Source: Myotis daubentonii
Taxonomy: Eukaryota > Chordata > Mammalia > Chiroptera > Vespertilionidae
Direction of reading: 5' to 3'
NCBI RefSeq assembly: GCF_963259705.1
Contig: NC_081847.1
Span: 73,429,754-73,493,753, forward strand
Length of the DNA: 64,000 bases
Shown here: positions 1-10,420 of the stretch, piece after piece
Position numbering within the stretch: position 1 is the stretch's first letter
Layout: every line of letters begins with the position of its first letter
Program-made: the position numbers and the translations under genes
The notes under the pieces: model-generated
Told to the model about the DNA's origin: nothing
What the model saw: only the letters and a program-made list of their open reading frames with translations
Database searches by the model: none

Positions 1-434
1 CTGGCGACGGAAGCTCCCAGCCTCTCCTTTTTTTCTTTTTTTTTTATTCTGGGATTTATTTACCTTCTATAATTGAAACTTTGTAGCCTTGAGAGGAGCT
101 CAAAGCCAGCCAGGGCGGTTGGGAGGGAAGCCTCCTGCTCGCTCCAGCTCCGTGGCCTCGGCCAGCTGAAAGCAGGTATCTGGGGTTTATTTACCTTCTA
201 TAATTGAAACTTTGTTGCTTTGAGTGGAGCTCAGAGCTGCCCACGGCAGGTGGGAAGCTTGGCTTCCTCCATCATTGGGGCAGCCAAGCCTCCTGCTCGA
301 TCCAGCTCCATGGCTGCTGGCTGCCATCTTGGTTGGGTTAATTTGCATATAGTTGCTCTGATTGGCTGGTGGGCATGGCTTAAGGCATAGTGAAGGTACG
401 GTCAATTTGCATGTTTTTCTTTTATTAGTGTAGA
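1..434 (-). mobile_element. Helitron (HeliBat-type), 5' part, runs off the window
   Basis: The minus strand begins with TCTACACTAATAAAAG at 434 and is preceded by A (t435), as expected for a Helitron inserted between A and T. The 3' CTAG end lies outside the window. Promoter-like motifs follow the 5' end: an inverted CCAAT (361-365), an octamer ATTTGCAT (341-348) and GCCATCTTGG (323-332). The body (long T run at 27-45, then a segment around TTATTTACCTTCTATAATTG repeated near 186) matches the interior of the Helitron at 48009-48646, so they belong to one subfamily. No transposase is encoded; it is non-autonomous. Confidence 0.8.
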
Positions 435-453
435 TGATTGCTATTTGCATCTT

Positions 454-1086
454 GCTAATGAAAAGAAAATAGAATTCTACCAAGTCTCCTATCTACCTAC
501 TCCAGGACTTCTGTGAGGATCAAATGAGATGAAGCACAGCAAAATGCTTCACACACATTTGGTTAAACTGTAAAATGTTTGCACCTGGCTATAAAGCAAG
601 CAGTTTTGGCTCCTGGGTTGAAGAAACTCCAAGGAGGCTAGTCGGCTAGGGAGAGGAAGCTGGGCGTTGCTACGTGACGTCATTACCCAGTGCCCACAGC
701 CACCATTTGTGGGCTGGCCATGGGCACTTGGCAGCGTTGGCTGCGATTTGGTGGGGTGTCGCTCCAGAGTGGTAGCGGGGCCTGTGTCCCACCTGGGAGA
801 AGCCGAATGTTGGTTTGTTGGTGCCAGGTCGGTGGTGCTGTTTATTTTTAAACTAGAGGCCCGAAGCACAAAATCTGTGCAAGAGGCTTGGCCCTCGCAG
901 CCCCAGCTTTGTCCGGAAGGTGGTCCAGAAGAATGTCCGGTCTAATTAGCATATTACGCTTTTATTATTATAGATGGCCAGTGCGTGTCATGGCAGCTCC
1001 TGCGTTGAGTGTCTGTCCCCTGGTGGTCAGTGCGTATCATAGCTACCTGTTGGATGGACGGACACTTAGCCTTTTATATATATAGA
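454..1086 (-). mobile_element. Helitron carrying a non-Helitron (captured-looking) segment, copy 1
   Basis: The minus-strand 5' end TCTATATATATAAAAG lies at 1086, preceded by A (t1087). From about 454 to 1070 the minus strand parallels the plus strand at 27660-28196, apart from a nested Helitron at 853-974. The shared interior contains TGACGTCA (in GTGACGTCATTACC, 675-688), a CACGTAGCAAC motif and a MIR-like tail (508-530). No CTAG end is seen before 454, where the similarity stops. Either the 3' end is lost, or the Helitron at 1-434 interrupts it. The segment looks like captured host promoter or 5'UTR DNA; the source gene is not identified. Confidence 0.7.
853..974 (-). mobile_element. Mini-Helitron nested in the Helitron at 454-1086
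   Basis: The minus strand starts TCTATAATAATAAAAG at 974 and ends in CTAG at 853, after a short hairpin (GCACAGATTTTGTGC). It is 122 bp long, inserted between A (t975) and T (a852). The related Helitron at 27649 onwards has the uninterrupted site (GGCCATTTGC), so the exact insertion point is visible. The 5' end matches the element at 16425-16589. It is non-coding and presumably mobilised in trans. Confidence 0.85.
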
Positions 1087-1589
1087 TATTCTCTGTTACT
1101 AAGGCATCCTTTATTTTAACAAGAATTTTGAATGATTATATTTTATATTTTCTGTTTAAAATAAAATCCTTTATTTTAATTATGGATTTAATATATAATT
1201 ATTATATTTTATATTCTCTGTTTACTAAGGCATTCTTTATTTTGGTGCTTAATGAATTAGCTTTCAGTTATCTACATAACTCACTCATTAAGAATGCCTC
1301 ATTCCTCAATTATTTTGGATAACTTGTCTCTAAAATTAACATATGAAGTATTAAGGAAAGTATGGTGGAGAAGGGCTTTTATGGAAGCCCTTAAAAATAA
1401 TTTTGGGACCATAGTGAATGTCTCAAATGGTGGTGAATAGAAAATCAGAATGATAATGGGAGGTAATATTTGGATATATGGTTTAGAAATTGGGAAAAGA
1501 TGGATTTCTAAGTGATGTTGGTGAGGCCTTCATAGGAAAGGAATAGTCTGCCAGGGTAGGAGGCCTCTTAAACACTCACCATCTCATTT
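1087..1589. other. AT-rich stretch with a diverged direct repeat; no gene
   Basis: A block beginning ATATTCTCTGTTACTAAGGC at about 1085 recurs with few changes at about 1211, and an intervening TTATATTTTATATT motif is also repeated. This suggests an old local duplication of roughly 125 bp. Nothing coding is seen. Confidence 0.5.
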
Positions 1590-1601
1590 CTGAGTATCTT
1601 T

Positions 1602-1825
1602 TTTTTTTTTTTAATATATTTTATTGATTTTTCACAGAGAGGAAGGGAGAGAGATAGAGAGAGTTAGAAACATCAATGAGAGAGAAACATCGATCAGCTG
1701 CCTCCTGCACATCCCCACCGGGGATGTGCCCGCAACCCAGGTACATGCCCTTGACCGGAATCGAACCCGGGACCTCTCAGTCCGCAGGCTGACGCTCTAT
1801 CCACTGAGCCAAACCGGTTTCGGCT
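1602..1825 (-). mobile_element. Ves SINE
   Basis: The minus strand reads from a tRNA-like head (GCCGAAACCGGTTTGGCTCA, then a box-B-like GGTTCGATTCC) through a CT-rich body to an A/T tail. The flanks carry the target duplication CTGAGTATCTTT (about 1590-1601 and 1826-1837). It is transcribed by RNA polymerase III if active, and its tail suggests LINE-1-driven mobility. It is not a functional tRNA gene. Confidence 0.93.
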
Positions 1826-1837
1826 CTGAGTATCTTT

Positions 1838-2419
1838 CTCAGGGATAGTTGTCAGTGAGGGCAGGAGAGCATTATGGGCTGGGGCCATAATAAACTGAAG
1901 GGGGCCAGCTCCTCCATGTTTCCCTTACTCTAGCTAAGCAAGAGGGGTTTATAGGAAGGCTGTGAAGCCGCCCACAGTTACTCTTCCGCCCCAAGCCTTT
2001 GTGTGCCTTGTTTCTGGGCTTGTCCTGCTTTAAAGCTATATCTCCCTACCACAGAGTGGATTCTCTCTCGCTGACGTGTGGCCCTCTGGGTGAATCATCT
2101 CTCCTTTAGCAATCCCATTTCTTGCCATGATGGGTTAGCTACAGCTGGACCATTGTGCCAGCCTTGCAAATGGTTGTTATGCCCGACATCTTGCATTTTT
2201 CCCCTTCTCCTGTTAAGGTTCTATTTTCTATTTTCAATCTTCCATTTGCTCCATCAATTCAACACAATTTTCCAGGAAATGGAAAACGTACCACCTCTAC
2301 ATTTTGCGCTGAAATGGGGTTCTGGCTCAGAATTCTGGATATCTTGGAAACCATCACGTATTTTGAAAATACAGTATTTTCCCGTTTGTTTATTACTGAT
2401 AAGGCCAGTAGCATACTTA
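1838..2419. other. No recognisable feature
   Basis: Mixed-composition sequence with overlapping short open frames but no domain, splice pattern or repeat that I recognise. Confidence 0.4.
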
Positions 2420-2949
2420 TTTTTTTAATCTTTATTGTTGAAAGTATCATATAGGTCCTCCATTAACCTCTTCCAGCCTGCTCCCGTCACCCCAACCCAG
2501 GTCCTCACCACCCCATTGTCTGTGTCCACAGGTTATACATAGCATATATGCATACAGGGTCATTGGTTGATCTTTTCCCACCCACCCTCCCCTGCCTTCC
2601 TTTTGAGGTTCAACGTTTCTTTTTTCTTAAAATATATTTTATTGATTTTTTACAGAGAGGAAAGGAGAGGGAGAGTTAGAAACATCGATGAGAGAGAAAC
2701 ATCGATTCAGCTGCCTCCTGCACACTCCCCACTGGGGATGTGCCCGCAACCAAGGTACATGCCCTTGACTGGAATCGAACCTGGGACCTTTCAGTCTGCA
2801 GGCTGATGCTCTATCCACTGAGCCAAACCGGCTAGGACAGAGGGTCAACGTTTCTATGTCCCTGGGTCTATTTTTGATCATCAGTTTATTTGGTTCATTA
2901 GATTCCACATATGAGTCAGATCATGTGATACTTACCTTTCTCTGACTGG
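2420..2949 (-). mobile_element. LINE-1 3' end, interrupted by a Ves SINE
   Basis: The plus strand shows the reverse complement of a bat L1 3' end: AATCTTTATTGTTGAAAG, then C-rich 3'UTR, then the landmark TTTCTCTGACTGGC. The same order occurs at 10421, 52312 and 57741. The Ves SINE at 2621-2841 splits it. Only the 3'UTR and the very end of ORF2 remain. Confidence 0.85.
2621..2841 (-). mobile_element. Ves SINE inside the LINE-1 3' end
   Basis: Same tRNA-like head and body as other copies, in reverse orientation. The target duplication TCAACGTTTCT (about 2610-2620 and 2845-2855) lies within L1 sequence, so the SINE is younger than this L1 copy. Confidence 0.92.
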
Positions 2950-3029
2950 CGCCAATAGCATTTTAAAAGCCAATATATATGGCAATGCTATATGCCCCAT
3001 TTTACCATGCAAGTGATTAAAGCAGCTCT

Positions 3030-3160
3030 TAAGAAAATGAATTCAGTTCCTCACCAATTACGCACTTATTGTGTGCCTACTATGTGTCAGGTACTATGCT
3101 AGGCACCAGTGGGGAGCAAGTCAGACATGGTCTCTCTGGCTTCAGGCCACTTATAATCTG
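3030..3160. repeat. Ancient mammalian interspersed repeat relic
   Basis: Contains TATTGTGTGCCTACTATGTG followed by GTACTATGCTAGGCACC. This resembles the widespread old repeat with 'cctactatgtgccaggcac'. Similar relics occur near 5070, 18170, 19500, 37160 and 56410. I do not name the family. Confidence 0.5.
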
Positions 3161-3661
3161 GTGGCTCCATGGCCAGGAGCCATGATAGATTTACTGGTAT
3201 AGCATACCTACTGTCCAGAGGGCAGAAAGGCCTGGCCTCTAGTCCTGCTTTTGCCTTTTATCAATTACATGTCCTTAGGCATTTGCCTCTATTTTCCGGC
3301 AACTGGAATAAAACACCTTTTGAAAAGGTTTATAAGAGTTTTATAATAGTTAAGTGATACTATGTAGAAAGAGCTTTGAAAAAGTCAAGTTACTATAGAT
3401 GCAAATATAAGGGGAGTGGAGGTGGGGGAATGATGGGAATCAGCCCTGTCTTGTTTAATTGGAATAGCTAGTGGAGGGTTTCCAGTACTACTTTGTGGCT
3501 TTAGAGAATGCCATGTAGCTTCAGAGAATCACCAAATACTTGGACTAAATCTCTTAATATTGCACTAATTCTAATGTTTACTAATAAATAAGAAAACCAG
3601 CTATTTTGGGGTGTCTCGGTTAAAATAGTCTACTTAGTCTTCCCTAAAAAACTGTAGATTT

Positions 3662-3867
3662 GCCGAAACCGGTTTGGCTCAGTGGATAGAGCGTCGGCCT
3701 GCGGACTGAAAGGTCCCAGGTTCGATTCCGGTCAAGGGCATGTACCTGGGTTGCAGGCACATCCCCAGTAGGAGATGTGCAGGAGGCAGCTGATCGATGT
3801 TTCTAACTCTCTATCTCTCTCCCTTCCTCTCTGTAAAAAATCAATAAAACATATTTTAAAAAAAAAC
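3662..3867 (+). mobile_element. Ves SINE
   Basis: Full copy with head GCCGAAACCGGTTTGGCTCA, box-B-like GGTTCGATTCC, a CT-rich body and an A-rich tail. Perfect target duplication CTGTAGATTT (3652-3661 and 3868-3877). Confidence 0.95.
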
Positions 3868-3877
3868 CTGTAGATTT

Positions 3878-4319
3878 AATACATATTGGCATTATTTCAG
3901 AAAACAGTGCTTCTAGATATTTATTTTATAACCAGAAATTTATTACTACAACAATGAAAATATGACAATGCTAACAATATAATACATACCATGGAATTAT
4001 AGTGCAGTAAGACAAAAATTGATCTGAACCATAATTAAAATAAAAAGTATCCTTTGTAAATACTAGAAGATATCTTTAGTTCTTGCAGATTTAGGTACAT
4101 AAGGAGCTTTGAATTTCATGGTTCCCTTGTGTTTCTGACCTGTTATTTTTATGGCCCCTCTTACCTGCATATCACTGAAAAACTAAGACCTTTCATTGTA
4201 GATGTTTTCTCTAGCAACCTAGACAAGACCAGCTTTTTGAACCTCAGTTTACTCATGAAATGTGGCCTTTTCTTTGCCATGTTAGCTTCACAGAGTGGTT
4301 GAGACATTCAAATAAAGTA
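3878..4319. other. Unannotated stretch; possible MIR relic at the end
   Basis: No gene is visible. At about 4225-4315 the text (CCTCAGTTTACTCATGAAAT, then CACAGAGTGGTTGAGA) resembles the central and 3' part of a MIR in plus orientation, heavily decayed. Confidence 0.35.
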
Positions 4320-4848
4320 CAGTGGAACTTTGGTTCTCAAACTTAATTCCTTCCAGATGGGTATTGGAGAAGCGATTTGTTCCAAAACCTAATCCTTTCC
4401 CTGCTCCCCCCCTTGAAAGAATGTAAATTGAATTAATCCACTCCAGATCCCTAAATGATTCCCTGTTTTAACCTTTCTTATTTAATCTATAAATAAACAC
4501 CTCTTTTCTTAAGTTTATCGAACCACCCTACTAGCTCTAAATAAATCACTTTTAGAATTCGGTCCAGGGATGTCTTTCAGGTCATCATGCAGTTGCTTTG
4601 CTTGTTCATATATCACTGCCTCTGAAATGGCTGTCACTGGCTGTTTTTTGTTTATCCAAATCAACAACAGTTTTTCTGCCTCTTTAATTGTCTGTGATCA
4701 TTGTTTCTTTCACACCTCTAGCAACATTAGCATTCAATGGCCTATTTATGTTTTAAAATTGTGCTAATTGAAGTTTGGTTCCACACTGACATTTTTTCTG
4801 TGAACGAATTGTTTGAGATGGGAGACATTGAGAAATGAGGTTTGACTG
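4320..4848 (-). mobile_element. Decayed Tigger/pogo-type DNA transposon
   Basis: Flanked by TA (4318-4319 and 4849-4850). The left end is CAGTGGAACTTTGGTTCTCA; the right end is a decayed complement finishing TTTGACTG. Inside on the minus strand is a transposase fragment (see 4518-4697). The 529-bp length shows that most of the transposase gene is gone. It is an immobile fossil. Confidence 0.8.
4518..4697 (-). pseudogene. Tigger transposase fragment, CENP-B/Tc5-like DNA-binding domain
   Basis: About 60 open codons on the minus strand, ending at TAA (4515-4517). Recognisable pieces in order are KEAEKLLLIWINKKQ, ISEAVIYEQAKQLHDDL and a degraded FRASR motif, which corresponds to the FKASRGWF motif of Tigger and jerky-type proteins. 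These belong to the second helix-turn-helix of the CENP-B-like DNA-binding region. The DDE catalytic domain is absent and there is no start codon. It is a relic of the transposase that once moved the 4320-4848 element. Confidence 0.7.
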
Positions 4849-5294
4849 TATCAGAATGGAAGTGCTTCTGTCTACATGATCATCGTCATTCATTCACAAG
4901 TGTAGTGGTCAGGTAATTCTGGCAAGTGAATGCCACAGCAGACCATGTCTTGATTTATAGCACAGCCTTTGTTCAGGTTTCCCGATTTTTCCTCATTATG
5001 ATTCAGTGCCTTCCTCATCCTTTTGTACCATTCTCATTTAATAGCATTTCACTTTCTACCTGGTTGGCCATTAGCCAATATTTGAGCTTCTGCTCTGTGT
5101 CAGGCATTGTGTAGGATGCTGGGGAGTTGGAGGGGAGAGAGCCAGACCATGACTCCAGAATGCCCTTTTGAGTGGGGGATGAGCTTGAGCCTAAAATTAA
5201 TTCTTGCCTGAATTTTCAGCTGGCTAGCCTTCCCTATAGATTTCAGACTTGCCAGTCCCTATAGTCATGTGAGCCAATTCCTTAAAATAAGTCA

Positions 5295-5311
5295 ATCTTT
5301 ATATCTATCTA

Positions 5312-5364
<53 letters not shown>

Positions 5365-5388
5365 GTCTGTCTGTCTGTCTGTCTATCT
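5295..5388. repeat. (TATC)n / (TGTC)n microsatellite
   Basis: An uninterrupted run of about fifteen CTAT units ends in five TGTC units. The open frame across it (YLSIYLSI repeats) is an artefact. Likely length-polymorphic. Confidence 0.95.
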
Positions 5389-6095
5389 CCCATTGGTTCT
5401 GTTTCTCTGGAGAACCTAGTACTCAATAAATGCTCTCATTATCAGTACAGAAAAAGGAGGAATAAATATGTTAAGCAAGATGCCTAGTGTGGTTTTAGCC
5501 ATGTTGAGTTTGAGATGCCCATGAAATCCACATAAAGATACTGGCAGGCAAATGAAGCCAGGGTATGGAGAACTTACATGAGTGGTCTGGACAGTTAAGT
5601 TTTCAAGTCACCAATGTGTAGCTATCAGTTGAAGCTATGTGTATGGATGATTTCAATTAGAGAATAGAAAATGTAAGGTAAGAGGAGATATCAAGGTGGA
5701 ACCCCAGGAAACACCAACATTTAGGGGAGAGGTGGAGGAACAGAGGCCAATAGGAAACCAAAAAGGAGTAGACAGGAGGAAGATCAGGAGAGAGTGGGCC
5801 AGAGAAGTCAGGGCAGGGGAGGATTTTAGGAAGGAGGGAGTGCAGCCATGAAGAGGTTGGGAGAAGTGTTGGAATCTGTACATTGAACTTAAGCTCCTAG
5901 GTGGTATTGTTAGAGGTGACTATTTCAGTGTCATGGTACATTACGAAGGGTGGAATAGAGAATCCATGGCGATGAAGTGGAAATATGTGTTTGTTGTTGC
6001 TGTTTATTAAAGAAGCTCAGTTATGAAGTAGGATAAGGAGGGCTGTGGGCTTCTTGAGGAAGGGATGATTTTAGGATAAAAGGGACTATTCAGAG
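5389..6095. other. No recognisable gene; purine-rich near 5690-5850
   Basis: Contains an AGG-rich tract around 5690-5850. No splice-bounded frame and no repeat that I can name. Confidence 0.4.
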
Positions 6096-6299
6096 CAGGG
6101 GTCCTCAAACTTTTTAAACAGGGGGCCAGTTCACTGTCCCTCAGACCGTTGGAGGGCCGGACTATAGTTTAAAAAAAAACTATGAACAAATTCCTATGCA
6201 CACTGCACATATCTTATTTTGAAGTAAAAAAACAAAACGGGAACAAATACAATATTTGTATTTGCATGTGGCCCGCGGGCCATAGTTTGAGGACCCCTG
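6096..6299. mobile_element. Non-autonomous hAT element, 204 bp
   Basis: Terminal inverted repeats CAGGGGTCCTCAAACT and AGTTTGAGGACCCCTG. The 8-bp duplication ATTCAGAG (6088-6095) / ATTCCGAG (6300-6307) matches at 7 of 8 positions. The interior is AT-rich and non-coding; GGCCCGCGGGCC (6270-6281) is a palindrome near the right end. It would need a hAT transposase supplied elsewhere. Confidence 0.92.
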
Positions 6300-6849
6300 A
6301 TTCCGAGTCTGAAGAAATGGAGCTAGAAGAAAGGAAGAAGTCAGACTCAAGGGAGAAAAAGGACAGTGGTTGATCTAGGTCTCCTCCATGGATGGAGGGA
6401 CTTGCACAGGGGATGGTTAAGAGCATTTCCAGGGGAGGGATGCCTCTCTCACTTGGCCTGGAAAAAAAGAAGGCTATTTGGGGATACAGCAATGTTTATA
6501 GAAAGTAGGGGGCTGGAAATTTTGCCCTCATAAAAACTCCTATTTTCTTTGGAAAGTGAGCTATTGGCAGCAACTGATAGCCAAGAGGAGATGGTGCAGT
6601 AAGGTCTTTGAAGACAGAGGTGAAGGTATAAAATTACTGCTGTGGTGCTTGAAAGTGGAGGCTGATTATTGTTCCCATTGTCTGTGGAATGTAAGTTATA
6701 CTCCACAGTCTGACATTTATAAAAGTCCTCAGCAACCAGCTTTTAACCAATTCTGCCAGACTACCTATCTTATTTGTTTCATTTTAGCACCCTTATATTT
6801 CAGCCAAGAGTACCTGTGCTGTAGCACTAGAAGGTGGCTTTGAGAAGAT

Positions 6850-6975
6850 GCTATAGTGAAAATGCCATTGGACCGAGAGTCAGGAGTGCTCTGGTCCTCC
6901 ATTTACTAGCTATGGGACCTTAGACATACCTCAACTTCTCTAAGTCGGTTTTTTCATTTGTAAACGGTTAGTTAT
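6850..6975 (+). repeat. MIR SINE relic
   Basis: Diverged but in the right order: the exonic-looking TTACTAGCTATGGGACCTTAG (read as the MIR 'ctagctgtgtgacct' core), then CTCAACTTCTCTAAGT and TTTTTTCATTTGTAAA. Pre-dates the bat lineage. Confidence 0.7.
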
Positions 6976-8639
6976 AATGAAAATCTAAAAAGTACCAATG
7001 CTGATGGTTGTATCATATGAAAAGATGTATTTTAAATTACTTTGAAGATGATAAGAAGTATGTAAATGGAGCTGGTGTCATCAGGCCATGAGTAATTCTG
7101 GCTCCAGGCTTTTGTGTGAACTTTCTTCTTTACCACTAAAGTCCTCCCCCTTCCCTCCAAAGATCGAAATTCAGCCTATATTACACAGAGAAATGCTACC
7201 TTCTGTAACAGATAAACCCTGCTGAAATCTCGGTGGCTTAAAACCGAAGACATTTTCACGCTTATTTAAAATTCAGTCAGCAGTGGGGGTAGAAGGGGTC
7301 CAACTGATGGATGCTAGGCCATCTTCAAACCATGGTTTCCAAGGTTGCCCTGGGTATCGATGTCCAGCCAGCAATTGGGGGAAGAGAAAGAGTGGAGGAT
7401 TGTGTCAGAGGCTCTTATTCACCAAACCTAGATGGGAAATGCATTGGGTGTATGGGCTTTAGTGGGCACAGAATGATGGCGGGGAGCTGAGGAGAGTGAG
7501 GCTGGGCTGGTGCAGCCCTAGGACAAAACAGAGAGGCTACCCCCTCCTGCCTCGATGGACAGATTGGGAAGGGCTGAAGGGCCGAGGACTGGTTTCTGGT
7601 GAAGGTAAGTGTTACAAATGTGGGAGAGGCCCTTGGGGCAGGGGAGATAGGTGGGTGAGAACTGGGGTGTTTACATACCTTCTGACATGAGCTTCCTAAC
7701 ATCAGGTGGGGAAAGGGGAGCAGACTTTGCTTGTCTTCTTCAAGATGAGAAAACTGATTAGGTGGTGCCTTGACAAAAGCCACACAACTAATAGGCAGCA
7801 GAGAAATGAGCTAAGTCTTGAGTCTTTTGCTGTCAAAGTGCCTGGTAGTGAGAGCCTGGATGTATCCCACCTGGAGAGCTGGAAAACGTGGACTCTGGAG
7901 TTGGTTTGAGGAACCCCTGAGCACAGGGTGGAAGAGGAACTGTGGTGTGTTTCTTTATAAGTGACTCACCCTTTGGCAGCTTTTGTTGGAGGAGGGAGAG
8001 TAAGAGAGGAGCATTCCAGGCAGAGGGAGCAGCTTGAGCAAAGATCCTAAGGCAGAAATGCGCTGAAAGGGTTTCTGGGCTGAAAGAAGACCAGATTGGT
8101 CCACAACCAGCAGGAGGGGGAGGTGCATTGCATGAGAAGGTGCGAGGGAGGGAAGCAAGGCCTAGATCACACAAGAACATATCGTCACGACATAAGGGCA
8201 TCAGGAAACCGTTGTCCATTTTGAGTGGGGGCTAAGAGGGTACAATTTACAATTTGAAAAGACCAATCTGGTTGTTGTATGGAAGGCTACAGTGTATACT
8301 GAATGTAGTGATGAGGGAAAAAGAGGAGCTCAGAGCAGAGAGGTTCAGGTTGATGAAGAAAATGTGATCCTGTATTTCCTGTTAGCTCACTCCCTGTTCT
8401 TAGCCAAGCTTCCTGTGAGTAGCTTTATCCACAGTCTCTACTTCCTCACCTCAACTCAACCCTCTATGCTCTGGCCTCTGTCATTGCTACTTCTCTGAAA
8501 TGTCTTGGGCAAAGGGCACCTGAGTCTCTATGGTTAGCCAAGTCTAGGCCTTTGGCCCTTGCCTGGCTTGACTGGCATCTAGTCACGTGAGCCATTCCTG
8601 CCTTGAAATGCTCCCCTCCTTAGCCCTCTGTGTCTCTGC
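6976..8639. other. No gene; contains old repeat relics
   Basis: At 7730-7845 a reverse MIR-like stretch is visible (GATGAGAAAACTGATTAGG, then CCACACAACTAATAGGCAG). At 7990-8110 there is GAGCATTCCAGGCAGAGGGA, typical of an old interspersed repeat. Frames up to 128 codons here show no recognisable protein. Confidence 0.45.
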
Positions 8640-9060
8640 TCCCTCATCCTGTGGCCCTTTAATGGACCCCAAGTCCTCTGGCCAGCCCTGAATGATAGCA
8701 TTCCTCAGGCTTCTGACCTTGGTCCTCCTGGATTTCCTCTGTGCCTCTCTGAATAAAAAGAACCCTCCCCCTCTTCATCAGACCAAAGACTATTTGCCTT
8801 TCCAGCTTCATTTCAGATGTCCCCTCCTCCAGGAAGTTTTCCCTGACTCCTCAGACTGGGTTAGGCGCCACTTCTCCCTTTTCATTTCTCCTGGAGCATA
8901 AAGTGGGTATGATCACACTTAGCACCCTGTTTACTTATTTGTCTCCCCAGTCTAATAGTACTTGAAGGATAGGATTACAATGAAATACCCAGTGATCTAG
9001 GACAAAGATTGCTTTCTCCAGTTCAGATGAAAGCCTCACTTTATAATGAAGGTATCTACA
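8640..9060 (+). repeat. LINE-2 3' end relic
   Basis: The sequence CCTCCAGGAAGTTTTCCCTG (8825-8844) and the downstream TTATTTGTCTCCCCAGTCTA match the conserved L2 3' region. The element is ancient, truncated at 5' and non-coding. Confidence 0.7.
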
Positions 9061-9897
9061 CTTGATTGTATGTCTTTTAGTAGAGCATTCATTCCTCACT
9101 GAGTTTGAGGGCTGTGAATTGTGGTATAATATATTCTATGAACAAAGGAATTAATTTAACTCAAAAGAATTAGTAATTGTCTCCATCTTCTGAAAGGAAA
9201 AAAAAAATCTGAGAATTTAAGAATATTAATTGCTTTAGAAAAGCTTCCAAAGACCTGTATTGCCTGGTAATTTGGTTTCCAACTCCCTCACTCCAACTCC
9301 AAAACGTATTACATGGTCCTTGATTTGTGATTCCACAATTTTGGGCTTGTGACATTATAATTGCCTCCGTGGTGATGAGCACTAATGTTCTCCTGGGCTG
9401 AATTGTGATAGCTGTGGAAGGCAGCAAATAGGCTGAAAGAAAGATGACTTCCGCTTTTATAGCCTTCCCTCCTGCTAACCAGCTTATTCGTGAATGGAAA
9501 AGAATATGTAGAAACAGTGCAGTACACATACACTTAGCTCTATATGTCACACATCTGGAATTTCAGTAAGGTTCTGGGTGGTTAATGTCAGCAAACTCTC
9601 ATGCTTCTCTTTCAAATGTCTTTTTCAACTCTTTTAAATTCTTTGTTTTTGTCTTTCTCTCAGTTCCAAACCACTTTATCTTTTTTGGCAGGTGGAACAA
9701 AGAAAATGTTGAATCACTTTCTTCTCAGTGGTTTGATTTTTAGAATCTTTCTTGATTTCTTTTTTCAGTGTTTAGTTTTCTGAGCTTAACAGAGTGAAAA
9801 GCAGAGATTCCTTTGACTAAATACAACCTTAGTTTCATTAATCAAATGCTACAGATTGTACTTGTGTCTTTTTTTGTTTGTTTGGTTGTACTTGTGC
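9061..9897. other. No recognisable feature
   Basis: AT-rich sequence. Frames of 126 and 74 codons on the minus strand (9170-9550) show no family resemblance. Confidence 0.4.
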
Positions 9898-10143
9898 CTT
9901 TCCTTCCCCCTCCCCCATTGATTTTTAGAGAGTGTAGAAGGGAGGAAGGAGAGGAGGGGAGAGAGGAGAAAGAGAGAGAGAGTGAGAGACATTGATGTGA
10001 GAAAGATGCATTGATTGGTTGCCTCCTGCATGTGCCCTGACTGGGGCTGGGGATCCAGGTATGAGCCTTTGTCTGGGAATCAAGCCCACAACCCTTCTGT
10101 ACGTGAGTCAATGCTCTAACCACTTAGCAACACTGGTCAGGGT
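9898..10143 (-). mobile_element. Ves-type SINE, older diverged copy
   Basis: Reverse orientation with head CCCTGACCAGTG-like (complement of CACTGGTCAGGG at 10130-10141). It has a GA-rich complement of the CT body and a TTGGTTGCCTCCTGCATGTG core. More mutated than its neighbour at 10158-10378. Confidence 0.82.
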
Positions 10144-10157
10144 TACTTGAGTCTTTT

Positions 10158-10378
10158 TTTTTTTTAAATATATTTTTATTGATTTCAGAGAGGAAGGGAG
10201 AGGGAGAGAGAGAGAGAAACATCAATGATGAGAGAGAATCATTGATTGGCTGCCTCCTGCACACCCCCTTCTGGGGATTGAGCCTGCAACTTAGGCATGT
10301 GCCCTTGACCAGAATTGAACCTGGGACCCTTCAGTCCCCCGGCTGATGCTCTATCTACTGAGCCAAACCAGCTAGGGC
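10158..10378 (-). mobile_element. Ves SINE
   Basis: Reverse copy with the head complement GCCAAACCAGCTAGGGC. Target duplication ACTTGAGTCTTTTT / ACCTGAGTCTTTTT (about 10145-10157 and 10379-10391). It sits within 15 bp of the older Ves copy. Confidence 0.92.
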
Positions 10379-10420
10379 ACCTGAGTCTTTTTGATGTAGT
10401 GTTGGGCTGATTATTATTAT

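Noticed and set aside
3662..3760. tRNA-like sequence with box A and box B resemblance
   Set aside because: It is the head of a Ves SINE, present in many copies. The body, tail and target duplications show a retroelement, not a tRNA gene.
5295..5388. Regularly spaced short repeats resembling a CRISPR array
   Set aside because: Simple tetranucleotide repeat without unique spacers, in a vertebrate genome.
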